A stretch of DNA of 32,762 nt from an uncultured Alphaproteobacteria bacterium (GCA_904502245.1 CAJGDN010000005.1:1-32762); one strand, 5' to 3'; counted from the stretch's first letter, positions 1 to 8,678 are shown. Program-made: numbers and translations. The notes: generated by a model from the sequence alone, not told the origin.

Positions 1-155
1 AAGTTGTACAGTTGAGAAATAACGAAACTGGTGTCTTCTATATCACAACAAAAAATACAAAATCTGAAAACACTCAGGGTAAAATGAAATTCCGCAAATA
101 TGACAAAAAACTGCGCAAGCATGTTGTCATGACAGAAGCGAAAGTTTCACACTAA
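1..155 (+). CDS. rpmG: 50S ribosomal protein L33, 5'-truncated
   Basis: The window opens inside this gene. In the frame starting at base 3 it reads 50 residues (VVQLRNNETGVFYITTKNTK and onward) and ends at TAA 153-155. The run of Lys/Arg and the C-terminal KLRKHVVMTEAKVSH are typical of bacterial L33, a small zinc-ribbon-fold protein of the large ribosomal subunit. The family is about 55 residues long, so only some five N-terminal residues are missing. This copy shows no cysteine pairs, so it is the zinc-free (C-minus) type. A hairpin terminator follows 30 bases later. The family call is secure; the start lies outside the window. Confidence 0.93.
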   Translation, partial: VVQLRNNETGVFYITTKNTKSENTQGKMKFRKYDKKLRKHVVMTEAKVSH

Positions 156-184
156 TAATCCAACACTGTGAATTACAGAGATTT

Positions 185-210
185 AAAACGCCCCGTTTGG
201 GGTGTTTTTT
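185..210 (+). terminator. Rho-independent terminator after rpmG
   Basis: The stem CGCCCC (189-194) pairs with GGGGTG (199-204) around a GTTT loop, with flanking A/T pairs and a T-run. It separates rpmG from the rplU promoter. Confidence 0.85.
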
Positions 211-273
211 ATGTAAAAAAAATTAAAATTATGTAAAAAACACATCTCTTGCACAATTTTTTCTACAAAACAC

Positions 274-301
274 TTGACTTTTATATAAAAAAACATAAAA
301 T
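274..301 (+). promoter_or_regulatory. Promoter of rplU-rpmA
   Basis: TTGACT (274-279), a 16-base spacer and TAAAAT (296-301) give a good sigma70-type promoter. The predicted leader before rplU is about 60 bases. Confidence 0.6.
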
Positions 302-367
302 TTGCATAAACTTTTCGCCAAATGGCGTAAAATAACAATAAACAAACAAAAAAACAAGAGAAAGAAA

Positions 368-667
368 ATGAGCGATTTTGCAATCTTTCAAACCGGTGGC
401 AAACAGTATCGCGTTGCACAAGGCGATATCATCAAGGTTGAAAAACTGAATGCCGAAGGTACTATTGAATTCGACCAGGTTTTAATGGTCGGCGACAAAG
501 TTGGTACACCATTCGTAGAAGGCGCCAAAATTGTTGCAGAAGTTGTTGAACAGAAACGTGCTGACAAGATTCTGGTGTTCAAGAAAAAACGCCGTCAGAA
601 CTATCGCCGCACAGCAGGCCATCGTCAGTTCATCACTGTTTTGAAAATCAAAGAAATCAAAGCGTAA
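368..667 (+). CDS. rplU: 50S ribosomal protein L21
   Basis: Encodes 99 residues beginning MSDFAIFQTGGKQYRVAQGD, the standard L21 N terminus, and ending in the basic RRQNYRRTAGHRQ region that binds 23S rRNA. L21 is a beta-barrel protein of the large subunit and is nearly always encoded next to L27, as here. An in-frame ATG at 302 would add 22 lysine-rich residues not found in L21. The purine-rich GAGAAAG just before 368 serves as the ribosome binding site, so 368 is preferred. It is co-transcribed with rpmA, which begins 12 bases after the stop. Confidence 0.97.
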   Translation: MSDFAIFQTGGKQYRVAQGDIIKVEKLNAEGTIEFDQVLMVGDKVGTPFVEGAKIVAEVVEQKRADKILVFKKKRRQNYRRTAGHRQFITVLKIKEIKA

Positions 668-679
668 GGAGTCAGAACT

Positions 680-946
680 ATGGCACATAAGAAAGCTGGT
701 TCGGCGTCAATGAACGGACGCGATTCTGCAGGACGCAGATTAGGCGTAAAAAAATCTGGTGGTTCACGCGTAATCCCAGGCAACATTATCATTCGTCAGC
801 GTGGTACATCTGTACACCCAGGTTTGAATGTTGGTATGGGTAAAGACCACACAATCTTTGCAAAGATTGCTGGCATTGTTAAGTTTAAGAAAGGTAACGG
901 CGACCGCAGAACGGTTTCTGTCGTTCCAGAAGACGAAGCAAAATAA
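680..946 (+). CDS. rpmA: 50S ribosomal protein L27
   Basis: Encodes 88 residues, MAHKKAGSASMNGRDSAGRR followed by LGVKKSGG, the canonical L27 start. The N terminus reaches the peptidyl-transferase centre and begins directly with MAHKK, so the Firmicutes-type cleavable extension is absent. The central IIRQRGT and HPG motifs are present. TAAGGAG overlapping the rplU stop is its ribosome binding site. It ends the short rplU-rpmA operon, directly before a strong terminator. In most proteobacteria obgE follows; here an unrelated glycosyltransferase comes next. Confidence 0.97.
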   Translation: MAHKKAGSASMNGRDSAGRRLGVKKSGGSRVIPGNIIIRQRGTSVHPGLNVGMGKDHTIFAKIAGIVKFKKGNGDRRTVSVVPEDEAK

Positions 947-950
947 TAAA

Positions 951-976
951 AAATCCCCCGAACGGGGGATTTTTTA
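951..976 (+). terminator. Terminator after rpmA
   Basis: AATCCCCC and GGGGGATT form a G/C stem with a GAAC loop, followed by six T residues. Confidence 0.88.
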
Positions 977-1012
977 TTTGCAAATCAAACTTCTTTTTCC
1001 TAGGATACCCAT

Positions 1013-3103
1013 ATGATAAATAAACATATAGGAAAGGTCATGCCAAAAGTATCCGTTATAGTTCCGTGTTTTAATGTGGAAAAGTATATTGAACGTTGTC
1101 TGAACAGTTTGCAAAAACAATTATTAGAAGATATCGAAATTATTTGTATTGATGATAAATCTACGGATAATACACTTGAAATACTGAAATCGCGCGCTGA
1201 ATCAGATTCACGCATTCACGTTATTGCCCAAGAAAAAAATATGGGCGTCGCAGTGGCGCGAAATACAGGCATTGACAATGCCACGGGCGAATATGTTGGA
1301 TTTGTCGATGCAGACGATTATGTAGATATTGATTTTTATCAAAAAATATACAATCACGCAATTAAAACAGGGGCAGAACTGGCCAAAGGATTGTTGACCG
1401 TTATTGAAAATGGCAGACGCTTTATCCCACCAACCAACGAATACGCAAAACAACGAAAAATTCGTTTTTGCTATGACTTTACATCAGCAATTTATAAAAA
1501 AGACTTCTTGGACAGACACAGTTTGCGCTTTATGGAGGGCGTCGCACTGGGCGAAGATATAACATTCCTGATAAAAGCGGCATATTTGTGTAATGAATTG
1601 GCCTTCTGCCCGTATCCAACATCTTATTACTATGAAATTCGTTCTGGTTCCGCGAATACAACAATGGATAAAAATAAAATAAATTCCATTATTACGATTG
1701 TTGATCATATGATGAACTATGCAAACACAACGCAAAATATGCCCCAGGAAGACTACAACTTTATTATATGGTTTGTACTGGATATCCTGGGAAAAAATTT
1801 GGCCAAAGTAAAATTTGAAGATAAACACATCCTGGAACAATCTGTATACAAAGTAATAAACGTAGCCAAAGATAAAAAATACGCAAAAAAAACGCTGTGC
1901 ACGGTTTTTGGACAACTGTACGAAAGACTGTTTACAAAATACATTCCAAATAAGAACTTCCTGAAAATAATGAAGAAATATGATATTAACGTTTACAAGT
2001 TGTATGCAGAAAAAGCCGTTTTAAATAAAAATAAATTTATTGAAATAATAAATATTGTTGAATCGCAAGCGTTTAAAAAAATAAAACTATTTGGTGCATT
2101 TACGATATATAAAAAATATAAAGGCAATAAACCAATAGAGAACAAAAAACAAGAAATACAACTTGTCGATGGCAAGCCTAAGGTTTCAATTGTTGTACCT
2201 TTCTATAACGTCGAAAAGTATATTGGCGAATGCATGGAATCACTGGTCAATCAAACATTAAAAGACATTGAAATCATTTGTGTCGACGATTGCGGAACAG
2301 ATAATTCCCGCCAGATTGTCGAAAATTTTGCAAAAAAAGATACACGTATAAAAATTATCAAGAATCGCAAAAATCGTGGATTATCATACAGCAGAAATGT
2401 CGGGATAAAAAAAGCAACTGCGCCATACATAATGTTCTGTGATTCAGATGATATGTTAAAGTTGGACGCTTGCGAAAAGATGATGAGCCTGGTACATCTA
2501 ACCAAAGCCGATATCGCTGCGTGTAGCATGGAAATAAAATATGAATCGGATACAGACAAGAAACAAGAAGACGAATATCTGAAAATTAAAAAGAATGGTT
2601 TATTTGATATCAATAAACAATTTCAGTTTTCTTGTAACGTGTGCGCACCAGCAAAAATATATAAACGCGAAATTATAATAAAAAATAAAATAGAGTTTCC
2701 AGTTGGACTGAGACATGAAGATGAATTCTTTTTCCCTGTATATTGTATTTGGGCAAAAAAAATTGCACAATGTACAGAAGAATTGTATGTTTACAGACGC
2801 AGACAAGAATCAATTATGAACACTGTTCATAATGAGAAAAAATTAAATCTGGATCCAATGAGAATCACAGAAAGATACATAAAATACTGCAAAAAAATGG
2901 GTGTATGGGCACGTGAAAAATTGTGGGTCTGGCATGTTTTATTTCCAAGCCAGCTCCGCGCAACTTTACGACATTCTGGTACACACAATTCCAAAAAATG
3001 CTTTAAGTTTGCAAAAAAATGTATCAGAAGATACTATAACAAAAAAAATATACCGATAGAAATTCATCAAGCTTTGATGTCAATAAAAAACAAACGTCTT
3101 TAA
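1013..3103 (+). CDS. Tandem two-domain family 2 glycosyltransferase
   Basis: Encodes 696 residues with two GT-A (GT2) catalytic domains in one chain. Domain 1 starts at KVSVIVPCFNVEKYIERC (about residues 12-110) and has the nucleotide-sugar metal motif VDADD. Domain 2 (about 388-490) repeats the pattern with KVSIVVPFYNVEKYI and CDSDD. Each is followed by an acceptor-side region of 150-250 residues. No membrane segment is evident, so it probably acts at the inner face of the inner membrane in LPS or surface-glycan assembly; the sugars cannot be told from sequence. An ATG at 1040, after AGGAAAGG, would give the usual MPKVSVIVP start, but ATG 1013 also has AGGA at good spacing. The gene is clearly richer in AAA, ATA and AAT codons than its neighbours, which suggests transfer. 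It converges on the next gene with a 4-base overlap. Confidence 0.88.
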   Translation: MINKHIGKVMPKVSVIVPCFNVEKYIERCLNSLQKQLLEDIEIICIDDKSTDNTLEILKSRAESDSRIHVIAQEKNMGVAVARNTGIDNATGEYVGFVDADDYVDIDFYQKIYNHAIKTGAELAKGLLTVIENGRRFIPPTNEYAKQRKIRFCYDFTSAIYKKDFLDRHSLRFMEGVALGEDITFLIKAAYLCNELAFCPYPTSYYYEIRSGSANTTMDKNKINSIITIVDHMMNYANTTQNMPQEDYNFIIWFVLDILGKNLAKVKFEDKHILEQSVYKVINVAKDKKYAKKTLCTVFGQLYERLFTKYIPNKNFLKIMKKYDINVYKLYAEKAVLNKNKFIEIINIVESQAFKKIKLFGAFTIYKKYKGNKPIENKKQEIQLVDGKPKVSIVVPFYNVEKYIGECMESLVNQTLKDIEIICVDDCGTDNSRQIVENFAKKDTRIKIIKNRKNRGLSYSRNVGIKKATAPYIMFCDSDDMLKLDACEKMMSLVHLTKADIAACSMEIKYESDTDKKQEDEYLKIKKNGLFDINKQFQFSCNVCAPAKIYKREIIIKNKIEFPVGLRHEDEFFFPVYCIWAKKIAQCTEELYVYRRRQESIMNTVHNEKKLNLDPMRITERYIKYCKKMGVWAREKLWVWHVLFPSQLRATLRHSGTHNSKKCFKFAKKCIRRYYNKKNIPIEIHQALMSIKNKRL

Positions 3104-4029
3104 TCACGCACAAATACACCGAACAATTCCCAATGATGCGAACCCGCAAATTGATCAACAGGAATCAGTTCGGTGTTTTTATATCCACCACGCGTTAAAA
3201 TTTCCATATCACGCATAAATGTTTGCGGATTACATGATACATAAATTATGCGCGAAACATTACTGTGAACCAGTTCATGACACTGGGCCATGGCACCTGC
3301 GCGCGGTGGATCCATCACAACACAATCATAGTTATTCAGCATCCCAACCGTCAGTGGTTTTTTAAATAAATCACGCTTCATCCCTGTTCCGACGATATCA
3401 AAACCATCGGCATTTAATGCAAATGTAAAATTCCCCAAACCACAAAATAAATCAGCGACGCGCACGGCCCCAGCGCAACGCGATACAACCAATTCACGCA
3501 ACGCGTCTGCGCCACGTACACTGGGTTGCAGAAATGCGCCAGATGGATATTCAACGGCATGCCCCGAAAAATTAACAATTGGCACAGCAGTTTGTTTTAT
3601 TATTTTTTCGTTCCAAGACACCCGGATTACAGGTAATTTTATTACTGCATCACGAAATTCGGGTGTAAAATAAGATAAATTAGATGTTATTGCGATATCA
3701 ATTCCATTATCGCATGCGGTTATCAGACACGCCCCTGCCCCACACCATGGCATAGATGCAACAGATGGTAAAATATTATTTATTTCAGGCACTAAATTTG
3801 GACAATTACGCACAGAAACAATATTTTTTGATGCGCGTTCAAAAAAACCAAACGCACCAGGCGCAAACGCAAAATCTGCACGACGACGTAGACCAGGTGC
3901 AATAAAGATTGCATCACCTGTTGTGGAAATATTGCGCAATTCAGAAACCTTCTGTGCATAGTAATCAGGGGCTGTAAAATCGTATTTACAGCCACCACAT
4001 ATTCCGAAAAAAGGACAAGTCTTGCTCAT
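3100..4029 (-). CDS. RlmD/TrmA-like RNA (uracil-C5) methyltransferase, short form
   Basis: Encodes 309 residues of a SAM-dependent RNA m5U methyltransferase. The N terminus has an iron-sulfur cysteine set, C5-x5-C11-x2-C14, with C76 as the likely fourth ligand, as in RlmD (RumA). The SAM motif VADLFCGLGN lies at 191-200, DPPRAG at 240-245, the nucleophile C266 in IIYVSCNPQT, and the probable general base E301 in HHWELF. E. coli RlmD has about 430 residues; this protein lacks an N-terminal TRAM domain and begins directly at the cluster motif. ATG is shared with the preceding gene's stop (TAATG), so translation is probably coupled. Whether it modifies 23S rRNA or tRNA cannot be decided from sequence. 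Confidence 0.85.
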   Translation of the reverse strand: MSKTCPFFGICGGCKYDFTAPDYYAQKVSELRNISTTGDAIFIAPGLRRRADFAFAPGAFGFFERASKNIVSVRNCPNLVPEINNILPSVASMPWCGAGACLITACDNGIDIAITSNLSYFTPEFRDAVIKLPVIRVSWNEKIIKQTAVPIVNFSGHAVEYPSGAFLQPSVRGADALRELVVSRCAGAVRVADLFCGLGNFTFALNADGFDIVGTGMKRDLFKKPLTVGMLNNYDCVVMDPPRAGAMAQCHELVHSNVSRIIYVSCNPQTFMRDMEILTRGGYKNTELIPVDQFAGSHHWELFGVFVRD

Positions 4030-4664
4030 TAAAAACTGATACGCGCACCGGCACGGAACTGATGTGCAGTTGGATTCATATCTGACACATTTTCTGTTCC
4101 AGGATTAAACATGTAAAAATATCTGTACCCAAAGTCCAGCGCAAAGATTGAATTAAATTCTACACTGACGCCGGCCAGAGCCGCAGCAACAGGCGCAATC
4201 TTGTTATCCAGATGCGTACCATCGTCGGCACGATTCCATGACGCACCGGCACCAAATCCAACATACGGAATCAACATTTGACTGCGGAATAAACGGTATA
4301 TTGAATCAATACGCGCATCCCAAATCATATTTAAGAAAAATGTATCACCACTGAATGATAAATCATTCCATCTTGAATCAGTGCGAACATAGTTTGCTTC
4401 GATACGAAAAGTATCATAGATGCGATAACCGGCCGAAAATTCAAAACTGGATGAATTTTTACCGTTTACAGCAACATCATGTTCGTCTGTATAATTTTGC
4501 CACATGGAAAAATTATATGCACCACCAATGTAAAAAGGATTTACATCAGAAAAATCTTCACCATGATTGTCTGGCATTTTTAACTGTTCAACACGGTATG
4601 GCATCGCTGCGTTTGCGACCAATGGCGATAAAAATAGTAACGATGTTAAAATCTTAGCTTTCAT
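4029..4664 (-). CDS. Outer-membrane beta-barrel protein
   Basis: Encodes 211 residues. An N-terminal signal peptide (MKAKILTSLLFLSPLVANA, cleavage likely after ANA) is followed by alternating hydrophobic/polar strands, such as FEFSAGYRIYDTFRIEANYV and IFALDFGYRYFYMF. The C terminus, QFRAGARISF, ends in the aromatic residue recognised by the BAM complex. Length and pattern suit an eight-stranded OmpA/Opa-like barrel. It lies 16 bases downstream of another barrel gene and overlaps the methyltransferase gene by one base, so the three look like one operon. The fold is well supported; the ligand or role is unknown. Confidence 0.8.
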   Translation of the reverse strand: MKAKILTSLLFLSPLVANAAMPYRVEQLKMPDNHGEDFSDVNPFYIGGAYNFSMWQNYTDEHDVAVNGKNSSSFEFSAGYRIYDTFRIEANYVRTDSRWNDLSFSGDTFFLNMIWDARIDSIYRLFRSQMLIPYVGFGAGASWNRADDGTHLDNKIAPVAAALAGVSVEFNSIFALDFGYRYFYMFNPGTENVSDMNPTAHQFRAGARISF

Positions 4665-4680
4665 AACAATACCCCCCGTT

Positions 4681-5451
4681 TTAGAAATTCATACGAATTG
4701 ACGCCATAATATTGCTGATGTTATCAACACCACCACTGCGAACATTCCAACCAAAACCGTCACCAATCATCATCTGATACTGGTATGCAACATCAATACC
4801 AAACAGGTCGGTCAGCATAACATTCATACCCAACACAGCGCGTGGCGCCGCAATCACAACACCATTCGCGCCATCAGAGCCCTGAAATTCATACATACCA
4901 ACAGCGGCACCAACACCAATATATGGCACAAATGTACGACGATATGTAACATCACCAGTCAAAACATAGCGACGTGCAAAATCAAAATACAACATTCCAC
5001 CAAATGTGTTATAGGTCGCAGCACGATTTTCCAGATCAGAAAACTTGAACACTGAATTTTGGAAATCCACTTCCGTACGAACATATGATGACAAGTTCCA
5101 TCCCAGACCGATTTGGGTTGTATAACTGCCCGAAGATTCATATTCAACATCACCAAATTTCGCATAATCGGTTGCAAACCCCAGGTTTAACCCAGCACCA
5201 ATGCGCATATACATATCAGTTGGAATAAACATTTGTGTATCGTTGTCAGATACACTGCCTGCAACCTCGTACACTTCGGCCCCCAGTTCACCAGGCGCAA
5301 CAGGCGCCATTGCAGGCGCATTTGATTCAGCACTGAGAATATCCAAACCGCGACCAACTTCACGCATAAATTTTGCATCGTCATAACTGGCATTTGCGTT
5401 TGTAATACCAAATGCTGCCAAGACCATCCCAAGATATGATATTTTCTTCAT
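4681..5451 (-). CDS. Outer-membrane beta-barrel protein, first gene of operon
   Basis: Encodes 256 residues with a signal peptide (MKKISYLGMVLAAFGITNANA). A 40-residue linker contains an Ala/Pro-rich segment. The barrel that follows starts near MYMRIGAGLNLGF and ends IMASIRMNF, with the terminal Phe of outer-membrane proteins. Strand-like segments such as YVRTEVDFQNSVFKF and FGIDVAYQYQMM resemble the next gene, so the two are probably divergent paralogues. A TATAAT box lies about 17 bases upstream of the start, giving a very short leader. Its function beyond a surface barrel cannot be stated. Confidence 0.78.
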   Translation of the reverse strand: MKKISYLGMVLAAFGITNANASYDDAKFMREVGRGLDILSAESNAPAMAPVAPGELGAEVYEVAGSVSDNDTQMFIPTDMYMRIGAGLNLGFATDYAKFGDVEYESSGSYTTQIGLGWNLSSYVRTEVDFQNSVFKFSDLENRAATYNTFGGMLYFDFARRYVLTGDVTYRRTFVPYIGVGAAVGMYEFQGSDGANGVVIAAPRAVLGMNVMLTDLFGIDVAYQYQMMIGDGFGWNVRSGGVDNISNIMASIRMNF

Positions 5452-5467
5452 TTTCGTTCAACCCATG

Positions 5468-5473
5468 ATTATA
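5468..5473 (-). promoter_or_regulatory. -10 box for the barrel/methyltransferase operon
   Basis: On the minus strand this reads TATAAT. No convincing -35 hexamer was found at 16-18 bases. The predicted start of transcription is about 10 bases before the ATG. Confidence 0.4.
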
Positions 5474-5508
5474 TTTTCATTGTTAAAAATTTTATCATAA
5501 ATTGCAAC

Positions 5509-5537
5509 TTGATTCCAGTCTGATTTATGCGTACCAT
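5509..5537 (+). promoter_or_regulatory. Candidate lpxI promoter, possibly giving a leaderless mRNA
   Basis: TTGATT (5509-5514), a 17-base spacer and TACCAT (5532-5537). Transcription would begin at about base 5544, which is the first base of the lpxI ATG. No Shine-Dalgarno sequence precedes that ATG. Confidence 0.4.
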
Positions 5538-5543
5538 ATAAAT

Positions 5544-6371
5544 ATGCAGAATAAAAATACAGATAATAAAATTGCACTGATTGCCGGCGCACTGGATTTG
5601 CCGTTCTTTACGCGCGATGCGTTGCAACGCGCGGGTTGGGACGTTTTTATTGTGGGGCTGAAAAATTTTGTAAACCCAGATTTAAAACCGGACTTAACAG
5701 TACGCTTGGGCGGTGCAGGACGCGCAATACGTGAATTTAAACGTCGTAAAATTAAAAAACTGGTGTTCGTGGGTTCGTTGGGACATCCAAATTTAACAGA
5801 TTTGCGACCAGATTTGTGGACATTTATGACGCTGATAAAAATAATGAAACATCAACGGGGGTATGATTCTATGGCTGTTGCATTGAATAACGTTCTGGAA
5901 AAACAAGGTTTCGAAATTGTCGCCGCCCAGGATTTGGCACCAGAACTGGCGTTCGAGAGCGCCGGTGTGCAAACAAAGACAAAACCAAGCGCAGCAGACA
6001 AAAAAAACATAGAACGCGCGATTGAAGTTTCACACGCAATCGGCGCTGCAGATATTGGCGCATCTGTCGTTGTTGATAAACAGGTTATCGCAGTCGAAGC
6101 AGCCGAAGGAACAGCAAAAATGCTGGAACGCGTTGTTGCCATGCGCGCAAATAAAAAGAAATCTAGTGGCGTTTTCGCAAAAATGACAAAGCCAGGTCAA
6201 GATTTAAGAATTGATATCCCTGCAATCGGCGTTGATACAGTTAACGCAGTGGCAGATGCGCACTTGCACGGAATCGTCGTTAATACAAAAACCTGCTTTG
6301 TTGTGAATAAACCCGCAGTCATTGCCCAGGCAAACAAACGTGGAATATTTATATTGGCAATCGATGAATAA
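5544..6371 (+). CDS. lpxI: UDP-2,3-diacylglucosamine pyrophosphatase LpxI
   Basis: Encodes 275 residues of the LpxI (DUF1009) family, which hydrolyses UDP-2,3-diacylglucosamine to lipid X and UMP in lipid A synthesis. It replaces LpxH in many alphaproteobacteria. Recognisable parts are the N-terminal IALIAGALDLPFFTRDALQR, the KLVFVGSLGHPNL segment, and the C-terminal VEAAEGTAKML, KPGQDLRIDIPAIG and GIVVNTKTC blocks in family order. The ATG at 5544 is chosen over an upstream TTG (5502) because the LpxI fold starts right after it and the length then matches the family. In other genomes lpxI sits near lpxA/lpxB/fabZ; here it stands alone between divergent barrel genes and parC. Confidence 0.93.
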   Translation: MQNKNTDNKIALIAGALDLPFFTRDALQRAGWDVFIVGLKNFVNPDLKPDLTVRLGGAGRAIREFKRRKIKKLVFVGSLGHPNLTDLRPDLWTFMTLIKIMKHQRGYDSMAVALNNVLEKQGFEIVAAQDLAPELAFESAGVQTKTKPSAADKKNIERAIEVSHAIGAADIGASVVVDKQVIAVEAAEGTAKMLERVVAMRANKKKSSGVFAKMTKPGQDLRIDIPAIGVDTVNAVADAHLHGIVVNTKTCFVVNKPAVIAQANKRGIFILAIDE

Positions 6372-6397
6372 AAAATCCCCCAAATGGGGGAATTTTT
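6371..6397 (+). terminator. Terminator after lpxI
   Basis: AATCCCCC and GGGGGAATT pair around AAAT, followed by TTTTT. Confidence 0.82.
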
Positions 6398-6400
6398 GTG

Positions 6401-6429
6401 TTGTTATTTTTTTTGAAATGTTCTAAATT
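6401..6429 (+). promoter_or_regulatory. Candidate parC promoter
   Basis: TTGTTA (6401-6406), a 17-base spacer and TAAATT (6424-6429). The predicted start, around 6435-6437, lies 2-4 bases before the ATG, and no Shine-Dalgarno sequence is present. Confidence 0.4.
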
Positions 6430-6438
6430 TTTATCATC

Positions 6439-8670
6439 ATGAGTAAGGAAGTTATTGAAAATATTGATTCACAGCAGTTATCTGACGCTCTGTCAGAACG
6501 CTATTTGTCATATGCGGTCAGCACGATTGTATCGCGCGCCCTGCCCGATGTTCGCGACGGTTTAAAACCTGTACACCGCAGAATTTTGTATTCCATGTTA
6601 CGCCAAAAACTGGCACCAAATGCCGCATTCAGAAAATGTGCAACAGTGGTTGGCGATGTATTAGGACACTATCACCCACATGGTGACAGTTCTGTTTATG
6701 ATGCAATGGTGCGTCTGGCCCAGGATTTTTCTGTGCGATATCCGCTGATTGATGGTCAGGGAAACTTTGGTAATATTGACGGCGACCCCCAGGCGGCATA
6801 TCGATACACTGAATCCAAGATGACAGATGCAGCCATGCTGATTATGGAAGGTCTGGACGAAAACAGTGTTGATATGATGCCGAACTTTGACGGCACAACG
6901 GTTGAACCAATGGTTATGCCGGGGGCATTTCCAAACCTGTTGGCAAATGGTGGAATGGGAATCGCTGTGGGTATGGCAACAAATATCCCAACACATAATG
7001 TAGCCGAAGTTTGCGACGCATTAAACCTGATTGTTGATAAACCTGATGCAACAACTGCGCAAATCATAAAAAAAATGGTTGGACCAGACTTTCCAACCGG
7101 TGGCGTACTGATTGACAGTTTTGACGTAATTGTTAAAAACTATGACACAGGGCGTGGTGCATTCCGCGTGCGTGCACGATGGGAAATCGAAGAATTGGAA
7201 CGTGGCGCATGGCAAGTTGTAGTTTCTGAAATTCCATATGGTATTGTTAAATCAAAACTGGTCGAACAAATCGCAACATTGATTGATGGCAAAAAATTAC
7301 CACTGGTTGATGATATCGTCGACGAATCAACAACAGATGTACGAATTGTTATCACACCAAAATCGCGAAATATTCCAGCCGACAAAATGATGGCACACTT
7401 GTTTGCACTGACAGATTTGGAATCGCGTTTCAACATGAACTTTAACGTTATTGATTCCAAGGGCGCGCCACGTGTTATGCCCATCGGCGACGTATTGCGT
7501 GAATTTGTCGCACATCAAAAAAGTGTACTGTGTCGTCGCACACAATGGCGTCTGGCTAATATAGCGCGCAGATTGGAAATTCTGGGTGGATTATTGGTCG
7601 TATATCTAAATTTGGATCGTGTTATCGAAATCATCAGAAATGAAGATGATGCCAAAGGCGTTTTGATGTCTGAATTTAATTTGACCGAGGTTCAAGTGGA
7701 AGCCATTTTGAACACACGCCTGCGTTCATTGCGTAAATTGGAAGAAATGGAAATCAAACGCGAAGACGCGGAACTGCGCGCGGAACAAGAACAATTACAG
7801 GCATTACTGGCCAGCGATGAAGCCCAAAACGAACAATTAAAGGCATGGTTTAACGACATTAAAAAGACATATGATAAAAAAACAAAACTGGGCAAGCGTC
7901 GCACAACATGGGCAGAACAAACCGAAGAAATTGTTGTAAACGCCGAAGAATTTATCGAAAAAGAACCAATAACAATCATCCTGTCCAAGATGGGATGGAT
8001 TCGTGCCGCCAAGGGTCACATGGACCTGAATGCACTGGATTTAAAATTTAAAGAAGGCGACGAATTACAAACCGCATTCCATGCACAGTCCACCGACAAA
8101 ATCAACCTGTTCGCAACAATGGGCAAAATGTTCACTTTGTCCGCGAACGAATTGCCGTCTGCGCGTGGATTTGGTGAATCCGTAAGAATGATGGCAGACA
8201 TCGGTGCAGACGAAGAAATCGTTTGTGCGTTTGTATTGGATGTTAATGCAAAATATTTGGTTGTTTCGCGTCATGGAAATGGATTTATTATTCCAGGCGA
8301 TGCATGTATTGCACAAACCAAGAATGGAAAACAGGTTATGAACGTTGATGATAAAAATCCAGCACATATGTGTGTACCTGTTTCAGGGAACATGATTGCA
8401 ATGTCTGGTTCGAACGACAAACTGTTGATATTCCAAACAGACGAAGTGCCACAGATGTCACGCGGCAAGGGTGTGATACTGCAAAAATATAACGCAGAAC
8501 GCACATACGTTTTGGACATTATGTTCTTTGACGAAGCGGATGGTTTTAGTTGGACAACAGGACGCGGCACAACCAAGATGGAAAACTGGGCCCCATGGCG
8601 CGGCAAGCGCGCTTCCCAGGGACGAACAGTGCCGGTTGGATTTCCACGCAGTGGAAAATTTGGTAAATAA
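6439..8670 (+). CDS. parC: DNA topoisomerase IV subunit A
   Basis: Encodes 743 residues. ParC cuts and rejoins DNA in the ParC2E2 enzyme that decatenates daughter chromosomes. The breakage-reunion domain is clear: RYLSYAVSTIVSRALPDVRD near the N terminus, HYHPHGD at 78-83, and the catalytic tyrosine Y123 in AYRYTE. LRLRSLRKLEEME-like sequence around the end of the cleavage core (TRLRSLRKLEEMEIKRE) and the length match alphaproteobacterial ParC rather than GyrA. The positions that decide quinolone sensitivity are Ser84 and Asp88, the residues usual in sensitive enzymes. The C-terminal beta-pinwheel ends in FPRSGKFGK. No parE is in the window. The start lacks a Shine-Dalgarno sequence. Confidence 0.94.
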   Translation: MSKEVIENIDSQQLSDALSERYLSYAVSTIVSRALPDVRDGLKPVHRRILYSMLRQKLAPNAAFRKCATVVGDVLGHYHPHGDSSVYDAMVRLAQDFSVRYPLIDGQGNFGNIDGDPQAAYRYTESKMTDAAMLIMEGLDENSVDMMPNFDGTTVEPMVMPGAFPNLLANGGMGIAVGMATNIPTHNVAEVCDALNLIVDKPDATTAQIIKKMVGPDFPTGGVLIDSFDVIVKNYDTGRGAFRVRARWEIEELERGAWQVVVSEIPYGIVKSKLVEQIATLIDGKKLPLVDDIVDESTTDVRIVITPKSRNIPADKMMAHLFALTDLESRFNMNFNVIDSKGAPRVMPIGDVLREFVAHQKSVLCRRTQWRLANIARRLEILGGLLVVYLNLDRVIEIIRNEDDAKGVLMSEFNLTEVQVEAILNTRLRSLRKLEEMEIKREDAELRAEQEQLQALLASDEAQNEQLKAWFNDIKKTYDKKTKLGKRRTTWAEQTEEIVVNAEEFIEKEPITIILSKMGWIRAAKGHMDLNALDLKFKEGDELQTAFHAQSTDKINLFATMGKMFTLSANELPSARGFGESVRMMADIGADEEIVCAFVLDVNAKYLVVSRHGNGFIIPGDACIAQTKNGKQVMNVDDKNPAHMCVPVSGNMIAMSGSNDKLLIFQTDEVPQMSRGKGVILQKYNAERTYVLDIMFFDEADGFSWTTGRGTTKMENWAPWRGKRASQGRTVPVGFPRSGKFGK

Positions 8671-8678
8671 ATATAGAA

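Noticed and set aside
302..367. Longer L21 starting at 302.
   Set aside because: The extra 22 residues are not part of L21, and the promoter -10 box overlaps this start.
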